NCBI GenBank assembly: GCA_030549775.1
Contig: CM060172.1
Span: 6,683,861-6,747,860, forward strand
DNA from: Tamarix chinensis
Taxonomy: Eukaryota; Streptophyta; Magnoliopsida; Caryophyllales; Tamaricaceae
Direction: 5' to 3'
DNA: 64,000 nucleotides
Of this stretch, positions 20,357 to 34,363 are shown piece after piece (the first letter of the stretch is position 1; each line of letters begins with the position of its first letter). Made by a program: the position numbers and the translations under genes. The notes under the pieces are model-generated. The model was not told where the DNA came from and did not search any database. It saw nothing but the letters and a program-made list of their open reading frames with translations.

Positions 20357-21770
20357 ATCAATTTTTTGATTTCAAGTGAGCAAACATCTCACAAACTACA
20401 ACTTTAGAATTAGTATTCAAAGTATAGCATGCTATAGGATTATGTACTTTATATCCATCTAAGATTGGGTATAACTCATCCCTAATACCTTTGTTCACCA
20501 AATTAATTTGAGCCTTTATGGTGTCTTTTGTTTTATCTTTGATGTTCACTATAGTAATCAAAATATTATCAGAGATATTATTTTCAATATACATAACATA
20601 AGAATACATCATCACTGAGCAAAGGAGTTAGTGCTCTCCCTTTTTCTTTTGTCATATCAAAAGAATTAATATCATTTCTCCACTTATGATTTCATGGAAA
20701 CCAGCGTGATGTTCCTTGTAACCACCCTTATTCAATAGTGAAGTGTGTATAGTTTCACTATGGCAACAAGGACAAGCAAAATGACCTTTGTTGAACTACT
20801 AGATAAATCAACGTATGTTAGGAATTCATTAATGGTCCACAATATAGCTGAATGCATCACAAAATTTATCTTAAAGTTAGCATCATATGTTTAAACACCT
20901 ATCTCCTAATGTTCATTCAATTCTACATTAGGTGATTGAGGGTACACATCTTTATCTCTTCTAGGAGATGAAGATCCTTTTATGAGTAGAGTTAGGATGA
21001 ATGAATGAGCTTTCATACATATCTAAGGAGGAAGATTGTAAGGAATAAGAAAAAAATGGGGAAATACTATATTGTGAGTCTTTAAAAGGTTGAAATTTGT
21101 CACATGCTAATCTAAGTCTAACATTTTATGCATCATAAACAAATGAACCATACTTTCCATTAAGTTATTTCCAAGCAAATGAATTATTAAGATGCCTCAT
21201 TATCCCATCTTCTACCCTCTCTTCTTTGCTCCACTGCATATCTTTAACTTTCTTTTATGACATATATAACCATTTTGAATTATAATTTAGTGGAATCATC
21301 AAAGAACTTTATGAGGTATATTTATCCCCTTATAAGGGCCTTTATGATATATCTTCCACCTTGATTGACAACAAGTGGTGCACTTATTCAAATTCTTATC
21401 TTCTCACAAGTAAAAGATACAGCCAATGTGACATGCATCAATCTTAAGACATTCAAGGTCCAAGTCTACAATGATTTTCTTAGCCTTATAATATGATTCT
21501 AGAATTATTGTTCCCTAAGCTTGAGCATGAAACTTATGTAAGATATCAAAGGTAGACTCTCTTAAATTATTAATAACCTTTTAGTGAAACAACTTTACAA
21601 CATATGATAACTTTGATGTTGTTGTCCCATTTGATATCAATGGCTTTTGATATTCTTTCAACAACCGATAGAATTTTGCAGGTTCTTCTCACATGCCATG
21701 CTAATTATAAATGTGAGTACCATCCCCTAAATTGAAGCCAGGAACACTACAAGAATCTTATAACATGTTA
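20357..21770 (-). pseudogene. CACTA (En/Spm) TNP2-like transposase, N-terminal half
   Basis: Read on the minus strand from about 21700, TNP2 landmarks appear in order. They are AKFYRLLKEYQKPL, then SYYKAKKIIVDLDLECLKIDACH (canonical ...IDACPNDC), WSKEERVEDGIMRHLNN, GKYGSFVYDA*NVRLRLACD, and ILYNLPP (canonical YNLPPW). ILWTINEFLTYVDLS follows (canonical LLWTINDFPAYGDLSGW), then NKGHFACPCC (canonical TKGKYACPLC). The open piece 20615-20358 has DTIKAQINLVNKGIRDELYP and ACYTL (canonical ACYTM). It then hits the C2 insertion, and the gene continues at 13844. Most landmarks are separated by stops or frameshifts. Together with 12850-13844 this is one old transposase cut by C2. Confidence 0.8.
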
Positions 21771-22640
21771 AATTCACTATCATCATTATTATGCTTATCC
21801 TCGTTTTCCAATCAACCACTACTATCACTATATAATTTTTTTTTGTTTAACCATGCAGTTGCCAAATTGTAAAGTTCTCATATATTCCCCACTAAAGCAA
21901 ATCAATTCTCACTTCACTTCATTGCTTAAATATTATATTGCAACAACTATCACAAGGACATCAAATTGTGATAGTATCTTTATTATCATTCATAATATTA
22001 CTTAGAGAAAAATTCAAAAAACCATTAACACCATCTACATATTCGCGACTTCAATGATTCTTTATTTTCATACATTCCTTGTTCAAATTCATTACCTATT
22101 TTGAAATATCAATATAGTTAATAAGAATTTCTAAAAATATGCAAAATTTTCATATATGATCTCAAGTGACATTTTAAAAATACTAAACTTTCTTCTAATA
22201 AAGGATAATCAAAAAGTCATATTAGTATAACCGAATATTATAGTAGTTGAAATAACTAATGATGTTTAATGTATCATTACACATTTCATAAACAAAATAA
22301 ATAAGTTAGCACTATTTGAGAACACTATTTAATGCATACCTAATAACTAAAAAAATATAACACTTCATTTGCAAGATGAACAAAGCTAACTATTTGAATC
22401 AATTAACCTGTAGAAAATAAATAAGCATAAAAAATGAGTAATTTTTAATTTGATCTTATTGATGTCTGGAGACAAACAACACCTTGAATCACTAAGAGAA
22501 TAGAGGGCCTCCATTTGATAATCCCCAAGACAAGAAACATAGATTTTAATTGATGGATTGAAATATAACAAGGTGACAAATAAATGATATATAAAAGCTA
22601 TGAATAAAGATTTTAATCAAAGATTTTATTATTTTGGGAC
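21771..22640. other. Region upstream of TNP2 remnant, unassigned
   Basis: AT-rich sequence that may hold the 5' part of the CACTA element. No conserved frame or terminal inverted repeat is seen. Confidence 0.3.
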
Positions 22641-25600
22641 ATGCATTTTCGAGTGAGTTTTATATTATTAGTATCCTTTCATCTATATTAGATCTTTGCT
22701 ATACCTAATAGGAAAATAATCCCCTTTTCCTTTTTCTCTCTCACTTAAGTGAACTAATAGGAAAATGTTACATATTTCAACATAGATTTCAGACTTCAAA
22801 AACCCCAAGCAGACAGTCTTAAAAACTACAAGTGTTAAAAAAATAACTTACTTATTTTCCCTTTCTTTTCTTCTTTACTCTTTGCGCTTTGTACATGGCC
22901 TCTTCCATTATTTGAAGTTGAAATTAAATAGCTATTATGTTTTTTAGTTTTCTAATGTAATAAAATAATGTGAACTGTGGGCAAGTAATGGTATTAATGT
23001 AACGGGGATTATTGATTCCTTTGTTATCACTTTTATTTTTTTTCATATATATATACATACTAATAGTCTATTTGGTTATCAGTATGTATCTCCAAAAGTA
23101 TTAGTCTGTGGTATTAATGGTAATAAGGTGTGTTTGCACTACTAAAGTGAGGAGAAAGATCCTTGATATTATTTGTAACAAGGTTTTGTAAGAAAAGGAA
23201 AGGTTGAGGAGTCAAGTTATGCTGGACTTGTGTGGTCAAGGAGTGGTACCTTAAATAACATTTGTTGTTTCAAGAGTATACTATCATGTTATTCTTCATA
23301 AAATTTAGTTAACATAATAATTAGTTGATATTTGGGAAGAAAGTTATTGTAAAATGTTATCCTTGTCCAAAATTAAATCAAGTTTTACCTTAACTTAATT
23401 TAGGCTTGGATCTATGTTCTATTGAATTCAAATATTTTAAGGTTGATTTAGATATAAGGTTGGCTAACTTTAGGTCAATTTGTGTAGTTTCCGGCTTGGG
23501 TTATCATTATTTTTTTTTTATCTTTAGATCTAAATCAAATATAGATTGAATTGATTAGATAAGTTTTACCAAATCTATTTATAACATAAAATGACTAAAT
23601 AAGTTTTACAAGATATATTTATAAACTAAAATGTCCTTAAGTTGTTTAGCATTAATAATAAAACTAACAAAAAATAGCTAGATTGCTAAAATAATGACGA
23701 AATTTGCATGATTTATGAGAGCTTAGTTTATGCGAATTTGCTCTTGAAAAATAGCCACCAAGAAGGTATGAATCACATAGTGAATAGACTCTGATGCTTC
23801 TTTCTTTCTTAGGTTAACATAGTTGGCAGCAATTTCTCTCATTCAAAGCAAATAAACTTTGCCATCTTAAGTCAATATTTCTTTTGGACATTCTAATACC
23901 TTGAAAATACTCCATACACGTAATACAAATGCCTTAACCTAAGCCTCCAGGCTTCGACCCAACCCATAGAAATAAAGATATTTTAATTTTTTTTCTGGCA
24001 CAATGTTAAAAAAAAAAGGCAAACAAATTTTAGGATTCCATTTCTATCTACTCCACCACCCTTTAACTTTCAATTTTTCACAATATCTAAACTAAGAACT
24101 AAAAATTCCAAACAATTTGTATGGTAGCTTCAGAATCTATACCATACATAAAAAACTTTTATCCTGAAATACCTAAATAGTGAAATATGATAAAAATACA
24201 ATTTTCACAAGCTCACAAAGACAATACTAATAAAGAGGAGAAAAAGGATATATTTATGTTAGTTGTTGTGGATCATTTATGTTAGCATTATGAATAACCT
24301 AAAAGTAGCCCGAGATCAGGTGTTTCCATATTTATCTTAAGAGTTTTTTTTTCTGTAGTTAGATGATTTCCCATCGTCTTTGTACTCCATATCCCTCAAT
24401 ACAAATTTCTCTTTTACTTTCTTGATATTGTTTTCATTTTCCATGAAATCTACTTTAGAGAGAGATGGTATGTTAAAAATTGAATCTTAGTTCTTTATAA
24501 CAATGAACAGCTCCTGGTATCAACACACAGGGACTCCAATTCTTAATACTTAAATAATAGATAATCAATGTAAAGTGAAATTCTACTAATGAAAAGCAAG
24601 TCTCTATGACTAAGCATTTCCAACAAAAAGATTATAGAATAGATAAGAATTTCATGATTCAAAACTCCTTCAGTCATAAATGAATATGACAGGCTATAAA
24701 ATAAAAGTAAAAATACTAGTAGGTGTTTCAATATCATTCATAGAAAATCACAATAACTAATTTTCAAATAAGAAACAACTATCATGTGGTAAGTAGGCAT
24801 ATTTAGGTAGGATAATGAAAAAATATGAAGAACAAGTCCTTTGAATGAAGACTTGTTACTAAAACCTATACAAAGCTAAAATTGGATTTGAGCTAGTACC
24901 TTAAAACTTTGACTCCTATTAATGTCAATAATGTGTTTCCTAGTTATACTAGGAAGAATTTGCTAGAGTAGTACTCATACATCCAACCAGACATTTTTCT
25001 AGTTCATAAGCATGAAGAAAATAATATAGAATACAAAATGCACAACCAAAAGAGGGAGGATATGTCAAAAAAAAATATCCCTCATATAGGCTATAAGTAA
25101 CTTGGAATAGACCCAATATACTACACCATGGGCACAAGAATGAAGCCTCGATTTTATTTCAAACTATAGTTGCTATCAGATTACAATGTATGTTGTATTT
25201 TTAGAATCCAACACAACACATAAATATATAGTTTCTCACAAGAATTGGTTTCACATTGAAGGATCATGTATTGCCAAGGATTTCATTTCATGGTTCCATA
25301 TAAAAATGATTTGAAAATGTTCTAAAATATTAATGAATATACAAGTATTATTTCAGCAAGAGTTGTAGAATGAATATTGATTGAGGATATGTATGCTATT
25401 CATCAAAAGCAAGTAATTATTCCAAGAAACTTTGAAATAAGTAGAAGCTTATCCAAATAACACCAACAAAATGGTTAAGATCTAACATAAAATTGTGATT
25501 TCATTAGAATGAGTGCTAGAAAATTTTCTCCAAACACTTGATGTAGCATAAGGTAAACTTCTGCAGAAACTCAAAGACACAAAACAAATCATCTCCCACT

Positions 25601-27606
25601 AAATTAGCCCAAGAGATCTTCTATAGAAACATAGAAAGGCCAACCCCTAAGCCACTAAAATCTCATTTCCCAACCCTTGAGCAACCTATGTTAGTGCTAC
25701 AAAATTGAAAAAATACAGCAGATACCAAAAAATGAATTTAACTATCTAACCCAACACAGGGGTGAAAATATGAATTATAGATAGAGGTAATAAAAAATTC
25801 TACAAATATCACAAAAATATAGAAAGGGACACAATGATTCAATTGAAAGATCATTCCAAATGAATCAAATTATGCAAGCAAAACAAATTACTTAACTAGA
25901 ACCAAAACATATATTACTAAATCTATTGTATAATATGTTATGCTTAATAAAATTGCCTTCCTATTGTATATTATGTTATGCTTAACTAAATTGCCTCCGA
26001 GATTAGTTTTCTAAAAACCCAAATAGTAACCATGCCTATAGGAAAAGGAAACAAAAACAATCTAGTGGTATTTTTGTTCTATCCAAGTCAAAATCTTCCT
26101 TATCAAGCCTAATTAAGGGATAGTCGAGGATGTACACATGGAAGTTGCAACATTCTTTGCACATGAGAATTGCTCAGACAGGAAATAATAGATCATGTAG
26201 GAATGAGTGTAATAGATCTACCCCCCAAAAATGAGCTCCCAAAAAAATTTATATATAAAATTAAAGCATCCATTACTACACCATCCTGTCCCTCCTCTTA
26301 GCAAGTAATATGGCTTGTAAACAATCATAAAAAAAAAACAAGAAGAAGAAGAAGAAAAATAATCTACCTACTCTATCTTCTTCATCTTTTTCTTTCTCGA
26401 TCCCTTTCCTTTCCAACCCAAAAATGGTAAGAAGCGCATCATTCTAGATGACATTGATTCCTTTGCCAATTATAGCAGTAATGGCTTCCACTAAAATTTT
26501 TTGGGGTTCATCAGAAGTAGTATTAGTAACAAAAGCAAACTTTGATGACCATTTCAATACGAACAATCGATTGGTAGGCTAAACTGATCAATTAGTTAGT
26601 CAGGCTAATTTTATTTTTGAAAATCAATTTTTTATAGGAAAACTTCTTATATTAAAATAGAACCTTGATAACCCCACTCCAAGTGCTCCTTTTGAGATGC
26701 TTAAGCCTTCTTATCATTATTTGGCTCTAGCTACTGCCTTGAACTAATTTGAAGATTCGATTGGGACACTTGAGGGAGAGGATGACCTCAAATTTATCTT
26801 CTTCTACCTCTCTCCTCTGAGCACTTCAAGAATCATTACTTCAATTATGAGATTATCTCTACTTAAATGGGAGATTTCTTCCTATATTGAGCATCCATTA
26901 TCCTTCTTGTGTTTGATATTTTATGGGCATATTTGACCTGCATTCCCTAAAATAGTTACCATTTCAATGCTAGAAGGGAAGTCAGCCTATCTTTAACAAA
27001 ATCCACTTGTTTAGCTTAAATTTAAACTATAAAAATTTAGGTTTTTGATCTAAGCATAACCCCACTTGTTCTTTAACTTATCCATTGGCTATAAATAGCT
27101 CTAATCACCCCTTTTACTCACTCTTCTTTCAACCTCTAAGATATCCCATATCTCCAGCACCTATGTTCTTTCCTCCCTACTTTGTGCTTAATTTCCATTC
27201 CATCCCACTCTTATGATTTTTTCTCTAGATCCTTATTTTTTGTCTTTAAGCAAGGGAGGGTAAGATTTATGAGGAATTTGATTCTCTCTCCGTATAATTT
27301 CCCTCTATTTTTCTTGGGTTTGGTAAGCCAAATTCCTTCTAATTTGAATTCTAATTTGTAACATTATTCATTCAATTATGAAGCTTTAACTTTCTGTTTT
27401 AAACGTTTGGAAGTTGAAAATCTTACAGGTTGAGTTTTCCCATGTACGGAAATATTTTTCTTGCATTAGGTAAGTAATTATTACTTTTGAAATGTGTCAT
27501 AATTAAGCACATGATGAGGTGTAATTTGTAAATTGCTAGTTTTGAAGGTCTGCTTGAGATTGATGTACAATGATTTATTTGGGAATCCTGAGAAAAAGGC
27601 ATGATT
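22641..27606. other. AT-rich intergenic DNA, no gene recognised
   Basis: About 5 kb without any frame longer than about 65 codons and no motif I recognise. A minor feature is a short direct duplication at 25923-25997. A CTATAAATAG box at about 27090 is followed by CT-rich sequence, as in LTR promoters. Near 26420-26500 one can read KKRIILDDIDSFANYSS-like residues after an ATGG context, with stops. This could be old retroelement or gene debris. Confidence 0.4.
25923..25997. repeat. 38-bp direct tandem duplication
   Basis: CTATTGTATAATATGTTATG and its neighbours to 25959 are repeated from 25961 with a few differences (TTAATAAAATTGCCT versus TTAACTAAATTGCCT). Confidence 0.8.
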
Positions 27607-30600
27607 TCTAACTTCCCCATTTTTCAATACCAAAAAATTTCATTTAAAATAAAGCAGAAGCGAAGGAAAAATGGGGTGTTACCGCCATACCTAATACAAG
27701 GTAAACGTCTGCCACCTATCTTATAGTAGATATGAGGATAAACCAAACCATCCATTTTAAAATAGAGTGCAAATACATAAATCACATAAATGTTTAAAAG
27801 GTTGTTTACAATCAAAGGACTTCAATGGTCTCCAGCTAAGTTATATACAGAGAAAAGATAATTTAAGAATATAGGGCTACATTAGTTATAAAAAAAAAAA
27901 GACTATGGCATGACCCCAAAGGCATGGTCCATCATGGACACCACAAAATCCTTAGGATGTCCATACTTTCAAGCCTTCAACCCAAGCTGAGGTAGGCCTA
28001 CTACTAGATATCCCTAAACACCTACACATGGCCCTCTTACGTAGGAATGAGCAGGTGACTAAGAAAATGGGCACATCAGTAGGCTATATACTTAGTAAGC
28101 CAAGTTACTTCCTCAACGAAAATCACAAGTATTCAATATTCTATCATAACATAGATATCATATTTATTATATGTTATACAAATGCCACATACTTAAAGGT
28201 AGTAATGTATCAAGATATACTATCATGCATAACTCAGGAAACTCAAAGTGTATCATGCTTATCTTCGTATTATACCAACATATATAATCACATAGGTACT
28301 ATGTAGAATAATTTAGACAACCACTAAGGTTTATTTTCCAACTTGCCCAATCAATCAGATTATACCATTTTCTTGTCCCTATATTGATATAAGTCAACAT
28401 CTAGTCAATCTTTCCAATTATTAACCGGTTGGTCATTTAAGCTATTATCCAAGTGTATAAATCATCCTTTATCCTTTTTGTCCATTCAAACTATTATTCC
28501 CATCATTATTCAATTATTTAGCATTCACTTATTCACCATCCAAATTTTTATCACTGAGCAATAGAATATGCATCATCCCATGGTCTCACCTACCATGGAA
28601 GCCTATCCAAACAAATGAACATAAATTCCACACCGAAACTACTCAACAAAGCCTAAATAAGTCTAGGCCGAATCCAATCACTAGAATGAACATAAGTCTA
28701 AACCAAAACCAACCAATAGGGAAATAAGTCTAGGTCAAATCCAACCACCTAGGTAACCAAACCCTTTAGTATCGATAGCCCCTATTATATCATCAATATC
28801 TAGAATAGATAAGGCACCGAGATCTCTAGAATCCTGCCTAAAGACAAAGCTTTAAGGAACCAATAAATTCCTAAAGGCAAACTAACCCCTAGTAGCTAAT
28901 CAAGGATCTAGTAACATAGGCCCAAACACAACTCTATTTTATTTTGCTTTATGTGATTACTACATTATTCATGAGGTTAAGTGATCACACAAGGCCTATA
29001 CAAAGAGGAAGAAAGGAATTTGTATGTCTCTTCCATATTAAACCTTTCCATTTCCCAACTATGTGTGGGGTTTCCATTTATCCTTGTCCAATATTATTCA
29101 TGCCCACCATATTATTTTATTCAAGCACATGTTATGGTTCATTACTCTTTTCTCAAAGACCATCACATTTCATAAGTGGTACAATCTTTTAACCTTTACA
29201 CTACCCATTAAGTATATTATAAAGCATGCTCCATTTGATCCATTCATTAGGTCATTAATCCATAAGAAAATATATATTTTATCTCCTTAATGATCATAAG
29301 ACAATCTCATGCCTAGCGTCAAAGCATAACTAAATCAAAAGGAACCAAATCACATAATCCAGCTTAACCAATTAATTAGTTTGGGTCAACCAATCTATCA
29401 GTTTGACTCATATAAACCTTTCTTTACTCCGAATTGATCAATCAGTTTGGGCAAACTAATCAAGTGTTCATAGACCATTTGATTAGTTCTACCTAACCAA
29501 TTAAAGGGTTTAAGTAGACAATAAGACCAAGGTCTCTTCCGGCTCACCAGTTAATGGGTTGGGTTAACTAATTGACTATTTTAGGAATTGGTCAATCAGT
29601 TTGACAGAACTAATTGATCAATTTGCCCTACAACAACACCAAACCATTATTTTCATGCAGATCATGCTTATAAATCTTTATTAGACCACATTGGAACATG
29701 CTTTAACATTTTATAACACAATTTTTGCCTATTTAACTTGCATATCTCAACATTTAATCATCACAACCCATTTTTCTCAAGGTTCATGAATTTTACTCAA
29801 AATGCACAATATAAACATCCAAATCAATTCTATAAGCTATATATATTTATGCCAGCACATAACATCCACCTAAAGAGTTTCACATCATGGAAGATTACTC
29901 ATAAATCATTTTAAAAGCAAGAATCACTTACTTAATGTAGGAAAAACTTTTGTTAAACAAGAAATCTCAACTTGTGAAATCCTTAACTTTCAAAACCTTA
30001 AAAATCACAAGTTTTAATTCAAAAATTTGTGCATAACTTTTATAAGTTCAAACTTAAAATAGAAAGGAAATAATGAGCATACCACACCCAAAGTAAAAAT
30101 AGATAATACTCAACTGAACCACTCAACCTTTTTTCTAAATCTAATGCCTCCTTGATTAATAGAACAAAAGGGAGCTAGGGAAATGATTAAAAGAGTGAAA
30201 AGAATTCAATTGCAAGGTTATAGGTGTAGAAGGAGAAGATGAATACTATATGGTTAGGTATTCTTGGTGGCTGAAACAAAGGTGAAAAAAGGGGTGATTG
30301 GGGCCATTTATAACAAACCAATCAACATGAATCATATTGTGGTTTGGAGCAACTTTAAAACCCTAACTATTACCATTTAAATTCGAGTTAAATGGATATA
30401 TTTCATCTAAGATATGTTGACCTATCCTCTAGATCTCAAATGGTGATTATGGGGAAATGTAGGTTAATTGGTTTAGAAATGTAATTCACAAGAGTGGTAA
30501 TGGAAGGTCTGTGTGGAAGGAATATTCCAGCTAAGAATAATCATGCCTAAGATTGAAGTAACAATCTTAAAAATGTTTAGTGGAGAGAGGAGGACGAAGA

Positions 30601-30985
30601 CATGGCTGGTGTCATCTCCCCCCTAATTATTCTAATCAACCATCCAGATCATTATGAGATGGTGTTTTGGGTTAAATGCATCATGAAAAAGGCTAAGAAT
30701 CTCTTAGCAACAATTTGGCATGGGTTAATGAAGTTCCTTTTCAGTATAAGAAATTTTTCCAAAAAATTAAGTTTCAAAAATATACCCAGCTTGACAAGCC
30801 ATTCAATTATCCAACCATTTGACTATTCCACAAACTAATCAATTGGTTCCCTAACTAGTTGATTAGTTTAGTTAACTAAAAACTATTTTACTGATATGAC
30901 GAACTAATTGATCTATTGAGGAAACTAGTCGATCAGTTCTCCTTAAAAAAAAACTCAATAAATTTAATTTTCCAACATCATTACA
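27607..30985 (-). repeat. Possible old Tekay-type LTR (minus strand)
   Basis: The left edge, TCTAACTTCCCCATTTTTC followed by an AAA-rich stretch and AATGGGGTGTTACCGCC, parallels the inner end of element B's LTR (TGTAAAACCCC... then GGGAACATAACCACC). The segment also carries the CCAATTGACTAGT / GATCAATCAGTTTGG motif field (29360-29640) seen in all Tekay-type LTRs here. A reverse-strand TTATAAATGG box lies near 30308-30317. A candidate right end, CATTACA, lies at 30979-30985. This would give about 3.4 kb, the length of element B's LTRs. No target duplication was identified. Confidence 0.4.
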
Positions 30986-31632
30986 AATCCAACTTGCCTC
31001 AAACCAAATCATAATGCCAAATCAAAATCAAGAAAAAAGGTGTGTATAGGATCTCATTAAATATTTTCCAAAGAGGTGTGGTATTTCAAGATTTTGAGGA
31101 AATAGGGTCAATTTCATTTATTGTGAAGAATGTTTATGTTGGTGAGCTGATAAAGGTTTGGCATGATGCTATGACAAGTTTTTGTTTGGGTGTGGTAAGA
31201 TTCTTTTAGCGTGATTTGCTTGCAAAATTTCTATTAAATTTCGTTTGGGTTCAAACCAATTCACTGATTAGGTCAAACCAATGGACTAGTCCTTAGAATA
31301 GTCAACTAGTTTACCCAAATCGATCAACCATTAGGTTTGTGGTGACTTTAGTTGCTCTCTAATTAATTCTATCAACAATTTTGGCCAACCCAATCCACCG
31401 ATTTGAGGGAACCTTGGGCTCAGCAATGCCAAACTAATCGATTGGTTCGTAAATTTGATTGATCGGTTAAGCCAAACCAATCGACTAATTTGGCTAGATT
31501 GTGTAATTTTTATCTTTTGGCTTAGATATGCTTGGGACTATGACTCATGCTGCTATATGATTATTTAATTAGTGAAATACACCTTTTCACATTGATTGAA
31601 AACCTAATGGATGAATTAAATGGATCACAATT
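30986..31632. other. Motif-rich DNA left of element B, unassigned
   Basis: No gene. It continues the AACCAATCGACTAGTT-type motif field (31240-31500), so it is probably LTR-derived. It ends at the target duplication of element B. Confidence 0.4.
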
Positions 31633-33739
31633 CTTCATTTAACACCCCCAATTTTTAAACTAAAAAAATTTATTTTTTGACAATGTGGAAGCAATTTAAA
31701 AAGCAAAGCTGGGGAATGTCACCACCACATGAACCATGAGAGAGTTGTGATCATCACCTAAACCATGCTTGATAAAAATGCTAAATGGAATAAGGAAACA
31801 AAGAATGCATGATTATAATATTAATGTGATAATACAAGTTACATAAGACTAAAATAATATTATAGATGGAATAAACTTGATAATTTTACAAAATCAAAAA
31901 TAGAAATCCAAGCCAAGAGTTTAAATAACTGGAAATACAAAACCTTCCAACATAGTAGGCAAAATACTAATAATCGATTAGCATAACTCTTAGGCATAAT
32001 CATAAACGTCTAACCCTAAGCAATGGTCCACTAGTAGCCCATGTCATCACCCTTGGTGTACTCTAGCTAAGAGTATTAATATAGCAAATCATCATCTACT
32101 CCTCAGATAAGAAGCCAAATCATCACAGTGAACACACAAGTACAATATAAACAAGGTGAAGTACTGACAAAGCATACTACCTAAAACATAGAAGGCTTAT
32201 GCAACACATTAAGATCATACAAGCATGGTATTCAATCTACTCAAAAGATAATGTATGAGAATAGTGAGAACATGTAAATACCTCAGCGAGACCCAATGAT
32301 ATACAATTACACACAAGCATGGTTTGCCACAATAATCCATATAAAAGTAAAGAACATAGTTCTAATATCTATGACGAGTCTAGCATAGGATTGCAACTCC
32401 CACCACAGCATCACACTACTCCCAAAGGGCTTTTCTTATGGATCTTCAACATCCATCATACTTGATCTCCAAGGTGAGGGGGCATATGCTAAATTTTAGG
32501 TCTGCCTCACCCGAAGTAAGTAATTATAGAACATTGCCTATATACCATAAAGACACAAATGCAGGACTGCACCACCCATCACCGCATCACACTAGTGCCA
32601 AGGGGCTTTTTTCAAGGATATTCAACATCCACCACACTAGGCTGCCTAGGTGAGGGGGCATACACTCAATTTTCAGTCTGCCTCACCCACCACACTAGAA
32701 ATAGTGCTAAGGGGCTTTTGTCAAGGATCTTCAATATCTATCACACTTTGGTTCCTAGGTTAGGGGCACAAAAGATAACCAAATAATAAGTATGCAGACT
32801 GGGAAAGCCTCTACGATTCTATGATCAAAAATCTGGATATCAAACCAATTGGTTGTTTTAAGTATTGGCGCCAAACACTAACCAAGGCCTACAAGCCACA
32901 AATAGGTGTTTAGAGATAACACCAAACTCATATAAGGCATTAAAGCCACCAAATTAGATGTTTAGAGAAAACACCAAACTCATCATACTAATTAGGTGTT
33001 TAAGGATAACACCAAACACCTCATACCAATTGGTTATTTAAGGATAACACCAAACTCAACAAGAAGTCTCAAAATGCCATCATATTGTTTTATATTAACA
33101 TAAGTCAATTATGGTTAAAATCATAATTAAATTGTCATAAATATATGGATGAATCAATATAAAAGGCCTAAGAGAAACACAATAAATCATATCAAATTAG
33201 GCAGTTGCCAGTTGAACCAGTTGATTGATCCACAGACCAGTCGTCTAGTATAGTCATACCAGACCTAGATCACAACAAAACCAAAGCACAAGTCGACTGG
33301 TTCACCTCATCGGATGATAGTGAAATGCCCCGAAAATTTCGTATTTTATAAACTACATTTAAAGGATATTTATTCTAATAATTATTTAAATAAATTATTT
33401 TTAAATTGAATTAATTAGGGTAAATCAAGAAGAAATTTATAAGTATTTTTATTAGAAGAGAATTTAGGTATTTTAGCTAATTAAGCATTTTATGATGAAA
33501 ATAAATAAATTGATTTATTTTATTTAAAATAAGAAGGAGAAAATAGTTTCAAATTAATATTAATTTTATAAATAATTTAATTGGAGAAAATTAAAGTGTT
33601 TTGCTAATTAAAAAGGAATTTGTGGAAAATCTTTTAAAAAATCCTAATTTAGCCTAAAAAGGGATTTTAAATATTATTTTATTTAAATATTAATATTTTT
33701 AAATATTCCAAATATTCTAATCAATTTAATTATCCCAAA

Positions 33740-33820
33740 CCATTATTTTTCCTTTTTCCCTTTTCCTTTTTCCTTCTTTTCTTCTTTTTTCTTCTTCTTC
33801 TTTTCTTTTTCTTTTTTCTC
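33740..33820 (+). repeat. Polypyrimidine tract in G1
   Basis: Almost pure C/T for about 80 bp before the GC-rich promoter segment; G2 has the equivalent at about 38512-38600. The lysine-rich minus-strand frames here are artefacts of this tract. Confidence 0.85.
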
Positions 33821-34353
33821 CTCTCCGAACTGGGCCAGCCCAGCGGCCCAGTTCCTCTTTTCCTTTCCTTTCCTTCGGCCTAGCCCTCGCCCGCGCGATG
33901 CTGGCCCCTCTTCCGCCGCCTGATGTGCCGCGTTTTGATTCATTTACCACCGACACTCGTCGTTTCATTTAATACATACCGTCCCACCCGGTTCGCCCGT
34001 CTCCCTTTCTCTTCTTTTCTTTTCTCCCGAACCGCCCGGCCCAGCCTCACCTCCTTCTTCTTCCTCCCAGCCCCGATACCGTCGACCCCGACCTGCAACT
34101 TCCACCGAAAATGGCGGCGCCGGCTACGTGAACTATGACCGGCCGAGTCACTTCTCTTTTCCTTCCTCCCGACTCGCAAATTAGCTTGGAATAACCAATT
34201 GCCCTTAACTCTCGCTCATTCTCTCTCTCTGGCTTCGTGAAAATTCGACCCCGACCCAAACTAACGCCGGCCGAATTCTAACGCCGGCCACCCAAAACCT
34301 ATAACCCAAACCCATCCTGACGACCCCCAGAACCCTAATAACCCATATAAACT

Positions 34354-34363
34354 CTATAAATAG
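34354..34363 (+). promoter_or_regulatory. TATA box of G1
   Basis: CTATAAATAG lies about 1,035 bp into the LTR, after a GC-rich CCGGCC-containing segment. The identical 10-mer is at 39126-39135 in G2, also about 1,050 bp in. Transcription would start just downstream, making R plus U5 about 3.6 kb. Confidence 0.75.

Noticed and set aside
21745..21758. CACTACAAGAA as a CACTA terminal repeat
   Set aside because: It lies within sequence that reads as the TNP2-like gene, has no partner repeat and no 3-bp duplication could be assigned.
24949..25137. Cys/Tyr-rich 62-codon frame
   Set aside because: Chance-length frame in AT-rich DNA with no motif pattern or support from context.
30602..30838. 78-codon frame as a host gene
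   Set aside because: No recognisable domain, no conservation evidence, and it lies in LTR-like motif-rich DNA.
32430..32786. Repeated spacer-like units as a CRISPR array
   Set aside because: The units are three diverged copies of about 100 bp within a plant LTR, with no short identical repeats and unique spacers.
33726..33968. Lysine/arginine-rich minus-strand frames
   Set aside because: They translate the reverse of a polypyrimidine tract in G1; G2 does not keep the frame.
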